A stretch of DNA of 64,000 nucleotides from UBA4951 sp963652335 (GTDB lineage: Bacteria; Bacillota_I; Bacilli_A; RFN20; CAG-826): NCBI GenBank assembly GCA_963652335.1, contig CAVJSS010000002.1:1-64000 (forward strand). Reading direction: 5' to 3'. The notes beneath the pieces are model-generated. The model worked only from the letters and a program-made list of their open reading frames with translations. It searched no databases and was not told the origin of the DNA. The position numbers and the translations under genes are program-made. Shown here piece by piece: positions 52,993-62,013 of this stretch (the first letter of the stretch is position 1; every line of letters starts with the position of its first letter).

Positions 52993-53818
52993 AATAGACG
53001 CGGTTTTTTCCGGTTTGGGTCAGCTTGGCGACTTCTTTTACGGCTTCTTTGGGAGAAAGATTCTTAAGAGCCTTCTTCAGTTCTTCTTCGATATCATCAT
53101 CGCTGATTTCAATGCTTGGCGTTTTTCCTTCTACGCAGATAACGATCTCGCCCTTTAATGTGTTCGGGTCGATTTCGCAGAATTCTCCTAAAGTTCCTCT
53201 TATGTATTCTTCGTGGAGTTTGGTCAATTCTCTGGCCAAACAAGCCTTCCTATCGTTTCCAAACGTTTCTTTTAAAAGCGTTAAAGTTCTTTCGATCCTA
53301 TGCGGCGCTTCGTAAAAAATCAATGTGTGCGGCCAATTTTTGAGCTCTTCCAATCTTTTTTTGGCCAACGCCTCTTTGGCTGGCAAAAAACCTTCGAAAG
53401 TGAAATGTGTCGTATCCAATCCCGACGCTACCAAAGCGCACAACCCCGCATTAGGGCCGTTTATGACGGCGACTTTGATCGAGGAATTTATGGCTTTGGC
53501 TACCAATCTTTCGCCAGGATCGGAGATCCCTGGGTAACCGGCGTCGGAGACATAGGCTACTTTTTTGCCTTCTTTCAGCAAAGCGATGATTTCTTCCGCT
53601 TTTTCGTTTTCATTGAATTCCCTACACGAAATCAAAGGCTTTTTTATTTCGAATTTGATGAATAGCGAACCGGAATTCCTCGTATCTTCGCAAGCTATGA
53701 AATCCATCTCTGACAGAATCTTTATTGCACGAGGAGAAAATTCTTCTATGTTGCCAATAGGGGTAGCAACCATATAAAGGAGAGGAGAATCGCCTTGATA
53801 ATTATTCTCCCTTTTCAT
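52967..53818 (-). CDS. rsmI: 16S rRNA (cytidine1402-2'-O)-methyltransferase
   Basis: 283 residues of the tetrapyrrole-methylase fold: LYMVATPIGNIEE, YVSDAGYPGISDPGERLV, LPAKEALAKKRL and FYEAPHRIERTL. SD AGGAG seven bases before the ATG at 53818, inside the end of ricT. Last gene of the dnaX-rsmI block. Confidence 0.95.
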   Translation of the reverse strand: MKRENNYQGDSPLLYMVATPIGNIEEFSPRAIKILSEMDFIACEDTRNSGSLFIKFEIKKPLISCREFNENEKAEEIIALLKEGKKVAYVSDAGYPGISDPGERLVAKAINSSIKVAVINGPNAGLCALVASGLDTTHFTFEGFLPAKEALAKKRLEELKNWPHTLIFYEAPHRIERTLTLLKETFGNDRKACLARELTKLHEEYIRGTLGEFCEIDPNTLKGEIVICVEGKTPSIEISDDDIEEELKKALKNLSPKEAVKEVAKLTQTGKNRVYSIYLERLK

Positions 53819-54644
53819 CCTTCTTCTCCTGTTTGACGATCTTTGCGTTTTTCAATTCTTCCAAGGAAATGGTTTTAACGGTCAAAGGGTTTTCTATTTT
53901 CAACGTGTCGCTTAACACATTCATCCCGGTGACGGAATATTCGCTTCCTTCATAGATCAAACGGGTTCCTACGCTTGGGAAACGCTTTTTGGCTTCGGTA
54001 TACATGTCGTCTTCATATAAAAGGCAGCAAATAAGTTTGCCGCAAGGTCCCGACAATTTGGGGATATTCAATGTGAGCATTTGGTTTTTGGCTCTAGAGA
54101 TGGCGATGCCATCGAATTCGTTAAGGAAAGTGCTACAGCAAAGAGGCAATCCGCAAGTTCCGATGCCTCCGATCAGCTTGGCTTTGTCCCTTGGGGCTAT
54201 TTGCCTTAATTCGATGCGGCAATGAAGCTGCGGGGCCAAAACTTTAAGCAATTCTCTGAAATCAACGCGGCTATCGGCCGTATAGGTGATGGTGATCTTT
54301 GATCCGTCCAAAGAATATTTGGCATCCAAAAGATTCATCTGCAGTCCTAAGCGAGCGACTTCTTTCCTTGTTATTTCCAAAGCCGTTTTGGCTTGTTCGA
54401 TGTTGTATTTATAGACTGCCAAATCGGTTTCGGACGGACGGCGGATGACCGGTTTTAAACTCAAAGGAGAATGATAGTCAGCCAAAATCTGAGGTACAGA
54501 TGTCACGATCGCAATCTCGTACCCCCCTAATGAATCTACGATAACGAATTCTCCCGGACGAAGATCGGCTATGTTGGTGGAAAAATAATATGATTTGGCC
54601 GTTCCTTCGAAGTGGATGGCCACGAAATTGGTGTATTCAGTCAT
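53802..54644 (-). CDS. ricT: PSP1-domain protein RicT (YaaT)
   Basis: 280 residues from the ATG at 54644, overlapping the holB stop (ATGA). PSP1 domain with six or more conserved cysteines (IGGIGTCGLPLCCSTFL and GPCGKLICCLLYE), the Fe-S ligands of the RicA-RicF-RicT complex. That complex stimulates RNase Y in Bacillus. No RicA or RicF gene is in the window. Confidence 0.93.
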   Translation of the reverse strand: MTEYTNFVAIHFEGTAKSYYFSTNIADLRPGEFVIVDSLGGYEIAIVTSVPQILADYHSPLSLKPVIRRPSETDLAVYKYNIEQAKTALEITRKEVARLGLQMNLLDAKYSLDGSKITITYTADSRVDFRELLKVLAPQLHCRIELRQIAPRDKAKLIGGIGTCGLPLCCSTFLNEFDGIAISRAKNQMLTLNIPKLSGPCGKLICCLLYEDDMYTEAKKRFPSVGTRLIYEGSEYSVTGMNVLSDTLKIENPLTVKTISLEELKNAKIVKQEKKDEKGE

Positions 54645-55627
54645 AAGACGTCCTCCTTGGCAAGGGAAATGATTGTATGGTCGAGCAGCAACGATGGGTT
54701 GACGTTCGTGTCTAAATCGGATTTCGCTTTCAAAAGGAAATCCAATTTTTTCGATAAAGAATTCTTGTTGGTTATAAGCGGCTTTAAATCTTCCTCGTAA
54801 CTTGGGAGATTTGGTTTGAAACCATATGCGATATTGAGCAATTCGCGATAGATGATGATCAAAAGATCGATCAAGGTACCAGCTTTGGCTTTGGTGGCGT
54901 AAGGCGGGTTGATTTGGGTTTGAAATAAATAGATGGTTTTGTCTCCGTCTTGATTCAAAGCAAAGCAAGCCTGTCTCATTAAAAATGGAAGCTCATCGGA
55001 ACCTTCTTCTTTTAGCTTTTCCTCGACCAATTCCGGAGCTCCGTAAAAGAAAGAAAGGAGTTCCGACTTCTTTTTGTCCAAATTAAGCTCTTCGCATCCT
55101 TTTAATATTTTTTCTCTTGGCATTGCGTCAAGACGGATCACTTCGCATCGGGAAATGATAGTTGGCAATATTTTCGAAGAATTCTCGGAAGTCAAAATCG
55201 CATAGGTTCCCGGAGTGGGCTCTTCTAAAAACTTCAATAAGGCGTTGGTGGCGTTTGCAACCATGTTTTCGGCGAGGTTGATGATATATATCATTACCCC
55301 TTTGGCTTCTACGGAAGTTTTCGAGAAAGCCGAAGTCAGCTCGACGACATCGCCCTTTTTGATGGAATTTTCTGCTCCATCGAAAATCATTAAGTCGGTG
55401 TAGGTTCCTTCATCGATCCTTTTGCAGCTCACGCAGGTGTCGTCGGCTAAAGGGCTTGGATGGTCACAAACGATCGACTTGGCTAAAAAGATAGCGATTT
55501 CCATAAGGGGGACGCCTTTTTCACCGGCAAGCAAATACGCGTGGGAGAGCCTTCCTTGCTTCAAGGAATTGCTTAGCACACGATAGCAAACTGGTTGGTA
55601 TTCTTTTAGGTATTTATCGATTTGCAT
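54641..55627 (-). CDS. holB: DNA polymerase III delta-prime subunit
   Basis: 328 residues. AAA+ clamp-loader fold with a degenerate Walker A (AGEKGVPL), a zinc-like CxxC (DTCVSC), the sensor LLKFLEEPTPGTYAIL and the SRC motif TIISRCEVIRL. It overlaps tmk by 14 bases. Confidence 0.93.
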   Translation of the reverse strand: MQIDKYLKEYQPVCYRVLSNSLKQGRLSHAYLLAGEKGVPLMEIAIFLAKSIVCDHPSPLADDTCVSCKRIDEGTYTDLMIFDGAENSIKKGDVVELTSAFSKTSVEAKGVMIYIINLAENMVANATNALLKFLEEPTPGTYAILTSENSSKILPTIISRCEVIRLDAMPREKILKGCEELNLDKKKSELLSFFYGAPELVEEKLKEEGSDELPFLMRQACFALNQDGDKTIYLFQTQINPPYATKAKAGTLIDLLIIIYRELLNIAYGFKPNLPSYEEDLKPLITNKNSLSKKLDFLLKAKSDLDTNVNPSLLLDHTIISLAKEDVL

Positions 55628-56249
55628 TGTTCAATTTGGCTTTTATTGCGTTATATGCCTCTTCTAGGACTTCGGCGGGAGATTTCGATGCATCGATTAT
55701 CACGTAACGTTCGGGATAACGAGAGGCAAGATATAGAAAAGATGAACGGACCCTTTGATGGAATTCCATTTTCTCCACGTCCAAGCGGTTGATTTCTCTG
55801 TCGGAATTGGCAGAGATGCGTGCCAACCCTAGTTCTGGATTAAGGTCGAAGAATATGGTTATATCTGGCCATAATCCATCAATGGCGGGTTTGTTTATTT
55901 CCAAAACCAAATCCATTCCAAGACCCCTTGCGCCGCCTTGATAAGCCAAAGAAGAATCCAAAAACCTATCGCATAAGACAAGTTTGTCTTCTTTTAAGGC
56001 GGGGCGGACTTTTTCAATCACATGTTGGCGCCTAGCGGCAGCATACAAAAGAGCTTCCGTTATCGGATCCATTTCGGTGTTCTTTTTGTTTAAGATGACT
56101 TCTCTTATTTGCTCGGAAATCGAAGTTCCTCCTGGCTCTCTGGTCAAAAGGATGTCATAGCCTTCGCTTTTTAGTTTTTCGACCAAGGATTTGATCGCGG
56201 TGGATTTGCCAGAGCCTTCCCCGCCTTCGAAAGTAACGAACAAACTCAT
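55614..56249 (-). CDS. tmk: thymidylate kinase
   Basis: 211 residues. P-loop FEGGEGSGKST (residues 7-17), DRFLDSSLAYQG (DR motif) and a LID segment RISANSDREINRLD. dTMP to dTDP. Start overlaps the recR stop (ATGA). Confidence 0.96.
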   Translation of the reverse strand: MSLFVTFEGGEGSGKSTAIKSLVEKLKSEGYDILLTREPGGTSISEQIREVILNKKNTEMDPITEALLYAAARRQHVIEKVRPALKEDKLVLCDRFLDSSLAYQGGARGLGMDLVLEINKPAIDGLWPDITIFFDLNPELGLARISANSDREINRLDVEKMEFHQRVRSSFLYLASRYPERYVIIDASKSPAEVLEEAYNAIKAKLNNANR

Positions 56250-56842
56250 AAACTCTTTCTCCCTTCAAAGGCTTTCGTCAAAGTCAGTGAATCGGCGTAA
56301 TCGAGAGACCCTCCAGCCGGCAAACCTGTAGCCAAACGCGTGACGTTAACGTCCAACGGTTCCAAAATCTTAGCTATGAACAAAGCGGTTGTCTGACCCT
56401 CTATCGTTGCCGATGTCGCTATTATCACTTCTTTGATCGAGCCGTTTCTGACCCGATTGACCAAAGACTCTAAAGCGATGTCGTTTGGACCGATTCCGTG
56501 ACTTGCGTTGATTAGCCCACCTAAGACATGATATAAGCCATTGAAAGTCTGGGTTTTTTCGATGGCGTATGCGTCCTTGGGTTCGGCGATGACGGCGATG
56601 ATGGACCGGTCTCTTTCTTCGTTTGAGCAGATTTCGCACCTATCGTCTTCGGTATATAAGCCGCATATCGGGCAACGATGGACGCGTTTGCCGACCAAAT
56701 CGATGGCTGATGAAAACATCGACCTGTCCCCACCGTCCATATTCAGGACGGCATAAGCCATCCTCTCGGCGGTTTTGACTCCGACTCCAGGAAGTTTGGC
56801 AAAGCTTTCGGTCAAAGAAATTATTGACGGAAGTTCCTTCAT
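56246..56842 (-). CDS. recR: recombination protein RecR
   Basis: 198 residues. Helix-hairpin-helix LPGVGVKTAERMAY, zinc finger CPICGLYTEDDRCEIC, and TOPRIM domain beginning IAVIAEPKDAYAIE. Works with RecF/RecO. Its start shares a base with the ybaB stop (TAATG). Confidence 0.96.
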   Translation of the reverse strand: MKELPSIISLTESFAKLPGVGVKTAERMAYAVLNMDGGDRSMFSSAIDLVGKRVHRCPICGLYTEDDRCEICSNEERDRSIIAVIAEPKDAYAIEKTQTFNGLYHVLGGLINASHGIGPNDIALESLVNRVRNGSIKEVIIATSATIEGQTTALFIAKILEPLDVNVTRLATGLPAGGSLDYADSLTLTKAFEGRKSL

Positions 56843-57147
56843 TAGAACCCCAATCCCCCACGAGCGCCAGTGATTCTTTCTTGGCTTTCGGCTTCTTCTT
56901 TGGATATTTTTTCTAAAGCTTCATTGACGGCCATGACGATCGCTTCTTCGACCATATCTTTGTTTTCTGGGTCTAAGGCGTCTTTGTCGATGCTGATCGA
57001 CTTGACGGTTTTATCTCCCATCATGACAAGATTGATTATGCCGGCTTTGCTGACTTTGAATTCGGTTTCGGCTAAAGCGGCTTGGGCTTTGGCTAATTCG
57101 CGCTGCATTTTTTGGGCGCGCATAAGCATTTCTTGCATTTGATTCAT
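56842..57147 (-). CDS. ybaB: nucleoid-associated protein YbaB/EbfC
   Basis: 101 residues. MNQMQEMLMRAQKMQRELAKAQ coiled N-terminus, then ISIDKDALDPENKDMVEEAIVMAVNEAL. Conserved between dnaX and recR. Confidence 0.95.
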   Translation of the reverse strand: MNQMQEMLMRAQKMQRELAKAQAALAETEFKVSKAGIINLVMMGDKTVKSISIDKDALDPENKDMVEEAIVMAVNEALEKISKEEAESQERITGARGGLGF

Positions 57148-57161
57148 TTTTTCAGGCTCCT

Positions 57162-58889
57162 TTAATCATTTGGCAGGTTAAGGACGATGTCCTTTTTGTT
57201 TGGCAGTTTGCCCAATTGGGCTTGGCTTGTATAGTATTTGATGGTACGGACCCTATCGGCGCTGTCTATGGCGTAAACGAAGACTTTCCGGCCTAAGAAT
57301 TGGCTGACCAATTCCTGAATGGGCTTTTGGTTTTCTTTGATGTTGGCTTTGTCTTTCAAACTGGTGAAACCAAAACTTAAGATCAAAGCCTCCTTAGATA
57401 AGCAAAATGGGTTTCCTTGGCTTAACAATGTAGCGAGATTTCCGATTTTCGGATTGGCTTTAAGGTTGTTTAGTTGTGCCCAATCGTCCAATAAACGTTG
57501 TCTTTCGGTTTTGTCTGCCAACATCTGGATTTTGAATATTTCATCATCATCCAAATTGTATTTATCGCCTGAAATCGCGATGTTTGGTTTCTCGATTTTG
57601 GAAAGGTCCAATTTCGGCTTCGTTTCCTTTGGCTTGGCGGATTCTTGCTTAACATCGCTTGGCTTATCTTCCGGGAATAGAGGCTCCTCTTCCAATAAGA
57701 ACGACGGTATTGGCTTCGTCTTTGGCTTTTCAACCGCCTTCGGCTTCTCAATGGTTTGTTGCTTAGTTTCGTTTGTCTGCCGAATTTTCATAGACGCGGT
57801 TGGGTTGGCTTTCGCTTCTTCGCTGGCTAAGCCAATCAATCTTAATTCAAACAAAGAACGGATATCCGATGCGGAACGGAAATCGTTTTGCAAATCAACC
57901 AACGAATAGGTGATTCTTCTCAAATCCGCAGTCGATACGGAATTTAAGAGCCTATCCGTTTGTTCTTGGCTCATCGATTTGATCAAAGACAGTTCTCTGG
58001 TGGCTGCGTAAATCAATCCGTCCTTGCCGAGATCGATTAAATCGGACGCCAATCTTTTCAAATCGATTCCGCCGGAAACGAACGAATCGAATTTGCGCTT
58101 CAAAGACGAAATGTCGTGATTAACGATATCGATGAAGATATTTATCTTTTCGTTAATCGAAGCCAATCCGAACAATTCCAACACATCTTTCTCTTTCAAA
58201 GAATTGTCGCTATAAGCCAAAACCTGATCGAGAATGGAAAGGGCGTCACGCATCCCGCCATCGGCAAGGGAAATGATCTCGTCGATGCCAGATTCTTCAT
58301 ATTCGGCCCTTTCTTCGTTCAAAACCTCGATCAATTTGGCTTTCATGTCCTCCTCGCCGACTTTAGAAAAATCATATCTTTGACATCTGGATACGATGGT
58401 TGGGAGGATTTTCTGCGGTTCGGTCGTGCAAAGGATGAAAACGACGTCCTCTGGGGGTTCTTCCAAAGTCTTGAGCAAGGCGTTGAACGCTCCGGCCGAC
58501 ATCATATGGACTTCGTCGATTATATATATCTTCATGCGGCCCTTAATAGGGGCGTATTTGATGCGATCGATGAGGTCTCTTACCTGTTCCACTCCGTTAT
58601 TCGAGGCGGCGTCGATTTCGATTACGTCTGGATGAGACGATTCGGCTATTGCGACGCAATTCGAACATTGGCAGCATTGGTGGCCGATCCCTTCCTCGCA
58701 GTTGATGGCTTTGGCAAAAAGCCTAGCCATGGTCGTCTTGCCGGTGCCTCTTGGGCCGGTAAAAAGATATGAATGCCCGATTTTGTCATTTTTCAAAGCG
58801 TTTTTCAATGTGCGGACTATGGTCTTTTGCCCCGCCACTTGTTCAAAGGTTTGAGGCCGATACGTTAGATATAAGGAACGATATGACAT
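57162..58889 (-). CDS. dnaX: DNA polymerase III gamma/tau subunit
   Basis: 575 residues from the ATG at 58889 (MSYRSLYLTYRPQTFEQVAG). Walker A FTGPRGTGKTT (45-52 region), zinc cysteines C64, C72, C75 and C78, DEVHM, and SRC motif TIVSRCQRYDF. The Lys/Pro-rich linker (about 420-490) leads to the tau-type C-terminus. The longer track start at 59057 lies upstream of the promoter and is not used. Confidence 0.95.
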   Translation of the reverse strand: MSYRSLYLTYRPQTFEQVAGQKTIVRTLKNALKNDKIGHSYLFTGPRGTGKTTMARLFAKAINCEEGIGHQCCQCSNCVAIAESSHPDVIEIDAASNNGVEQVRDLIDRIKYAPIKGRMKIYIIDEVHMMSAGAFNALLKTLEEPPEDVVFILCTTEPQKILPTIVSRCQRYDFSKVGEEDMKAKLIEVLNEERAEYEESGIDEIISLADGGMRDALSILDQVLAYSDNSLKEKDVLELFGLASINEKINIFIDIVNHDISSLKRKFDSFVSGGIDLKRLASDLIDLGKDGLIYAATRELSLIKSMSQEQTDRLLNSVSTADLRRITYSLVDLQNDFRSASDIRSLFELRLIGLASEEAKANPTASMKIRQTNETKQQTIEKPKAVEKPKTKPIPSFLLEEEPLFPEDKPSDVKQESAKPKETKPKLDLSKIEKPNIAISGDKYNLDDDEIFKIQMLADKTERQRLLDDWAQLNNLKANPKIGNLATLLSQGNPFCLSKEALILSFGFTSLKDKANIKENQKPIQELVSQFLGRKVFVYAIDSADRVRTIKYYTSQAQLGKLPNKKDIVLNLPND

Positions 58890-58898
58890 AACTTCCTC

Positions 58899-58904
58899 AT
58901 TATA
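58899..58904 (-). promoter_or_regulatory. -10 box of dnaX, very short leader
   Basis: Minus strand TATAAT followed by GAGGAAGTT and the ATG. The SD-like GAGGAA lies directly after the -10, so the mRNA leader would be only two or three bases. Confidence 0.5.
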
Positions 58905-58918
58905 GCCATTATCCTTGA

Positions 58919-58934
58919 TTCTCACTAGTGAGAA
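58919..58934. promoter_or_regulatory. 16-bp perfect palindrome between divergent dnaX and prfA
   Basis: TTCTCACTAGTGAGAA reads the same on both strands and lies over the expected -35 of dnaX, 24 bases from the prfA -10 start. Likely operator for a dimeric regulator. Confidence 0.5.
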
Positions 58935-58957
58935 CGTGTGGCGGTTATCCTTCAAAG

Positions 58958-58966
58958 TGATATAAT
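58958..58966 (+). promoter_or_regulatory. extended -10 promoter of prfA
   Basis: TGA-TATAAT, with a leader of ~20 bases that includes GGGAGAAA, an SD for the ATG at 58992. Confidence 0.65.
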
Positions 58967-58991
58967 CTAGCAGCAATCGGGAGAAACTTTT

Positions 58992-60074
58992 ATGGATGAA
59001 AGCATGAGAAAAAGGCTCAACGCCACCAAAACCAGATATGAGGAAATCGAACGCCAATTGTCTGAGGGCGATTTTTCATCCGACATTCGCGCCTTGACCG
59101 ATTTATCCAAAGAACAAGCTTCTCTTCGTGAAGCTTACGATGCATATGAGGCATACCTTAAGCTCGAACAGGAAATCAAAGATGCTAACGAAATGATAAA
59201 TTCCGGAGATCCAGAATTGGAAGAATTCGCCAAAGAGCAACGCAGGGAAGACGAAAAGAAGATCGAAGAACTCGAATCCAACCTTAAGACCCTTCTTTTG
59301 CCGCAAGACCCAAACGATTCCAAGAACATCATCGTAGAAATAAGAGGCGCCGTTGGTGGAGACGAAGCCAACATTTTCGCCGGCGACCTGCTTCGTATGT
59401 ATCAACACTACGCCGAAGAGCAAGGCTGGAAAGTCCAGTTTCTAGATGGCGAAGAAGGCACGGCCGGGGGATATTCCTATGTTTCCTTTATGGTCAAAGG
59501 GGAAAACGTCTATTCCAAGCTGAAGTTCGAATCCGGCGCCCATCGCGTCCAACGTGTTCCAAAGACTGAAGCTTCTGGCAGGATACACACTTCTACCGCC
59601 ACTGTTTTGGTTATGCCCGAAGCTGAAGAAGTCGATGTTAAAATCAACCCTGCCGACTTGAAGGTAGATACTTATAGATCTCAAGGAGCGGGAGGGCAAA
59701 ACGTTAACAAAACGGAATCAGCCGTACGAGTGACCCATATCCCAACCGGAATCGTCGTTTCTTGCCAAACAGAGAAAGCCCAGCTCCAAAACAAGGAAAT
59801 TTGCATGAGGATGATTCGCGCCAAGGTCCAAGCTTATTATCAGGAGAAGGAAGATTCCGCTCGTGCTTCCGAAAGGAAGCTTAAAGTTGGGACTGGCGAA
59901 AGATCGGAAAAGATCCGCACATACAACTATCCTCAAAACCGCGTTACCGACCATCGAATCGGATTCACAACCAACACGTTAGATCGCGTAATGGAAGGAA
60001 AATTAGACGATATAATTGCCGCTTTGATTCATTTCGACCAAGAACAAAGATTGCTTGAGGAGAGCCAAAAATAA
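58992..60074 (+). CDS. prfA: peptide chain release factor 1
   Basis: 360 residues. GGQ motif at 234-236 (SQGAGGQNVNKTESAVR) and a PxT-type recognition loop upstream (VPKTEASGRIH). Terminates at UAA/UAG. Overlaps prmC by one base, the pair being enzyme and substrate. Confidence 0.96.
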   Translation: MDESMRKRLNATKTRYEEIERQLSEGDFSSDIRALTDLSKEQASLREAYDAYEAYLKLEQEIKDANEMINSGDPELEEFAKEQRREDEKKIEELESNLKTLLLPQDPNDSKNIIVEIRGAVGGDEANIFAGDLLRMYQHYAEEQGWKVQFLDGEEGTAGGYSYVSFMVKGENVYSKLKFESGAHRVQRVPKTEASGRIHTSTATVLVMPEAEEVDVKINPADLKVDTYRSQGAGGQNVNKTESAVRVTHIPTGIVVSCQTEKAQLQNKEICMRMIRAKVQAYYQEKEDSARASERKLKVGTGERSEKIRTYNYPQNRVTDHRIGFTTNTLDRVMEGKLDDIIAALIHFDQEQRLLEESQK

Positions 60075-60934
60075 TGCCTAAAATCGGCGAAATATACAAA
60101 GAACAATACGAACTTTGCAAGTCATTTGACGTCCTTTCGGCCGATTTGAGGATTTTGATTGCCTATAATGAAGGCTTCGAGCAGCAAATCGACGTCATTT
60201 ATCATAAAGACGACGAAATGAAGCACCCTTCCCTTTTCGTTTCCCAATGTGAACGACTGAGGAAAGGAGAGCCGGTAGAATATATAATCAACGAGTCTCA
60301 GTTTTTGGGCCTCAATCTTTATGTTGACAGAAACGTATTGATTCCAAGAAACGAAACAGAAGAACTGGTTTCGATATTGTCTCAAAAAATATCTTCTTAT
60401 TTTGATCCGAGAAATTATTTGATGGTCGGGGACATAGGAACTGGGAGCGGCGCAATCGTTTTGGGTTTGAAATCTTTGTTCCCAAACTGGGTCTTTGCCG
60501 CTTCGGACATCAAAGAAGAAGCTCTAAATGTTGCAAAAAAGAATTTCGATAGATATTCAATCCAAGTGGACGCAAAACAAGGCGACGCCTTGGAACCGTG
60601 GATCAAAAACAACACAAAGTTTGATATTCTGATTTCGAACCCTCCCTACATTCTCCATAAAGAAGATGCTCAACAATCGGTTGTCGATTATGAACCCGAT
60701 TCGGCTTTATGGCTAACGAAAGAAAACGATGTTTACGAAAAAATCTTCAGAGACGTCTATAAAGTCAAACGCGGGGCATTGTTCATGGCTTTCGAAATCT
60801 CTCCAGACTTGATCGAGCACCTTAATTCTTTAATGGATAAATATCTCCATGATTATGAATGCGAGTTTGTCAAAGACCTGTCTGGGTTTGACAGATTTTT
60901 GTTCGTTTATTTAAAGGATGACGAAAATGACTGA
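60074..60934 (+). CDS. prmC: peptide chain release factor N5-glutamine methyltransferase
   Basis: 286 residues. SAM motif VGDIGTGSGAIVLGL and the catalytic NPPY (189-192) in ISNPPYI. N-terminal helical PrmC domain. Methylates the Gln of the GGQ motif in release factors. Confidence 0.95.
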   Translation: MPKIGEIYKEQYELCKSFDVLSADLRILIAYNEGFEQQIDVIYHKDDEMKHPSLFVSQCERLRKGEPVEYIINESQFLGLNLYVDRNVLIPRNETEELVSILSQKISSYFDPRNYLMVGDIGTGSGAIVLGLKSLFPNWVFAASDIKEEALNVAKKNFDRYSIQVDAKQGDALEPWIKNNTKFDILISNPPYILHKEDAQQSVVDYEPDSALWLTKENDVYEKIFRDVYKVKRGALFMAFEISPDLIEHLNSLMDKYLHDYECEFVKDLSGFDRFLFVYLKDDEND

Positions 60935-61538
60935 AATAGTAGATGAAAACAATTTGGCGAAAGCGTCAGAGGCATTGAAAGAAGGCGGAATGGTTTGTTT
61001 TCCGACCGAAACGGTATACGGAATCGGAGTGATTTATGATTCAAGAGAGGCTTTCGATGATTTGGTTGCCGCAAAAAGACGTTCTCCAGATAAGCCTTTT
61101 GCCTTGATGTCGTCTTCTTTGGATATGGCGATGAAATTCATAGAGATCGATGGGAAAAGAAAAAAGCTTTTGGAGCGTTTTTTGCCTGGAGAAGTGACTT
61201 TCTTGACGAATGCGAAACGCGATTTGCCTAGCTGGGTCACATTAGGGACCGGCGTCATAGGAATCAGGGTTCCCGCATCCAAATTGGTTCATGATTTGAT
61301 AGAAACCGTCGGGAAGCCGTGCCTCGTTACCTCGGCCAACATGTCAGGCGAGCCCACTTCAGCCACGTTTGAAGAAGCCAAAGATGCGTTTGACGGAATC
61401 GCAGACGTTATCGTAAACGGGAAATGTAATTCCTTACATGCTTCAACTATTATCGATATCACCCATGATGAGTTTAAACTTATTCGTAAAGGCGCGCTGA
61501 ATTACGAAGACGTCTTAGATTATTGGAGGTCCATATGA
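60927..61538 (+). CDS. tsaC: threonylcarbamoyl-AMP synthase (TsaC/Sua5 family)
   Basis: 203 residues from the ATG at 60927, chosen because AAAGG stands nine bases upstream; the ATG at 60918 directly abuts that SD. YrdC fold: GGMVCFPTETVYGIG, KRRSPDKPFALM and TSANMSGEPT. First step of t6A synthesis in tRNA. Confidence 0.94.
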   Translation: MTEIVDENNLAKASEALKEGGMVCFPTETVYGIGVIYDSREAFDDLVAAKRRSPDKPFALMSSSLDMAMKFIEIDGKRKKLLERFLPGEVTFLTNAKRDLPSWVTLGTGVIGIRVPASKLVHDLIETVGKPCLVTSANMSGEPTSATFEEAKDAFDGIADVIVNGKCNSLHASTIIDITHDEFKLIRKGALNYEDVLDYWRSI

Positions 61539-61978
61539 TGATTAAGATTGCTTTAGGTTCCGATCATGGCGGCTACGTTTTGAAAGAAGAAATAGCCAAG
61601 CATTTGAAAAAAGAAGGATATGAGGTCCTAAATTTGGGGACCTTCAGCGAAGAGGCTTGCGACTATCCTATTTATGGAGCGAAAGTCGGGCAGGCCGTCG
61701 CCGACAAGGATGCCGATTTTGGAATCGTTGTTTGTGGTTCGGGAGAAGGAATAACCATGGCCGCGAACAAAATCAAAGGGGTTCGGGCCGGCATCGGCTA
61801 TGATGACGCCGTTTCCGGCTTGCTTAGGGAACATAACAACGCCAATGTGATTGGCTTCGGCGCCAGATTCATGAAGCAAGAAGACGTCATCAGGCGTGTT
61901 GACATATTCTTAAAAACTCCTTTCGCCGGCGGCAGACACGAAAAAAGAGTCAATCTCCTATCCGAATTGGAAAAATGA
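61535..61978 (+). CDS. rpiB: ribose-5-phosphate isomerase B
   Basis: 147 residues from the ATG at 61535 (GGAGG five bases upstream; ATGA overlap with tsaC). LacAB/RpiB fold: IALGSDHGGYVLKEEI, GIVVCGSGEGITMAANKI with the catalytic Cys, and AREHNNANVIGFGAR-like segment. Pentose phosphate pathway. Confidence 0.95.
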   Translation: MMIKIALGSDHGGYVLKEEIAKHLKKEGYEVLNLGTFSEEACDYPIYGAKVGQAVADKDADFGIVVCGSGEGITMAANKIKGVRAGIGYDDAVSGLLREHNNANVIGFGARFMKQEDVIRRVDIFLKTPFAGGRHEKRVNLLSELEK

Positions 61979-61979
61979 A

Positions 61980-62008
61980 TGTAAAAGTGCCCAGCTTGTG
62001 ACTATTGA
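61980..62008 (+). promoter_or_regulatory. promoter of the comFA operon, leaderless spacing
   Basis: -35 TGTAAA (61980-61985), 17-base spacer, -10 TATTGA (62003-62008), five bases to the ATG at 62014. No SD. Confidence 0.4.
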
Positions 62009-62013
62009 TAGGC

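Noticed and set aside
58890..59057. 56-residue N-terminal extension of dnaX
   Set aside because: It would cross the divergent promoters and the palindrome; the internal ATG with MSYRSLYLTYRP is the family start.
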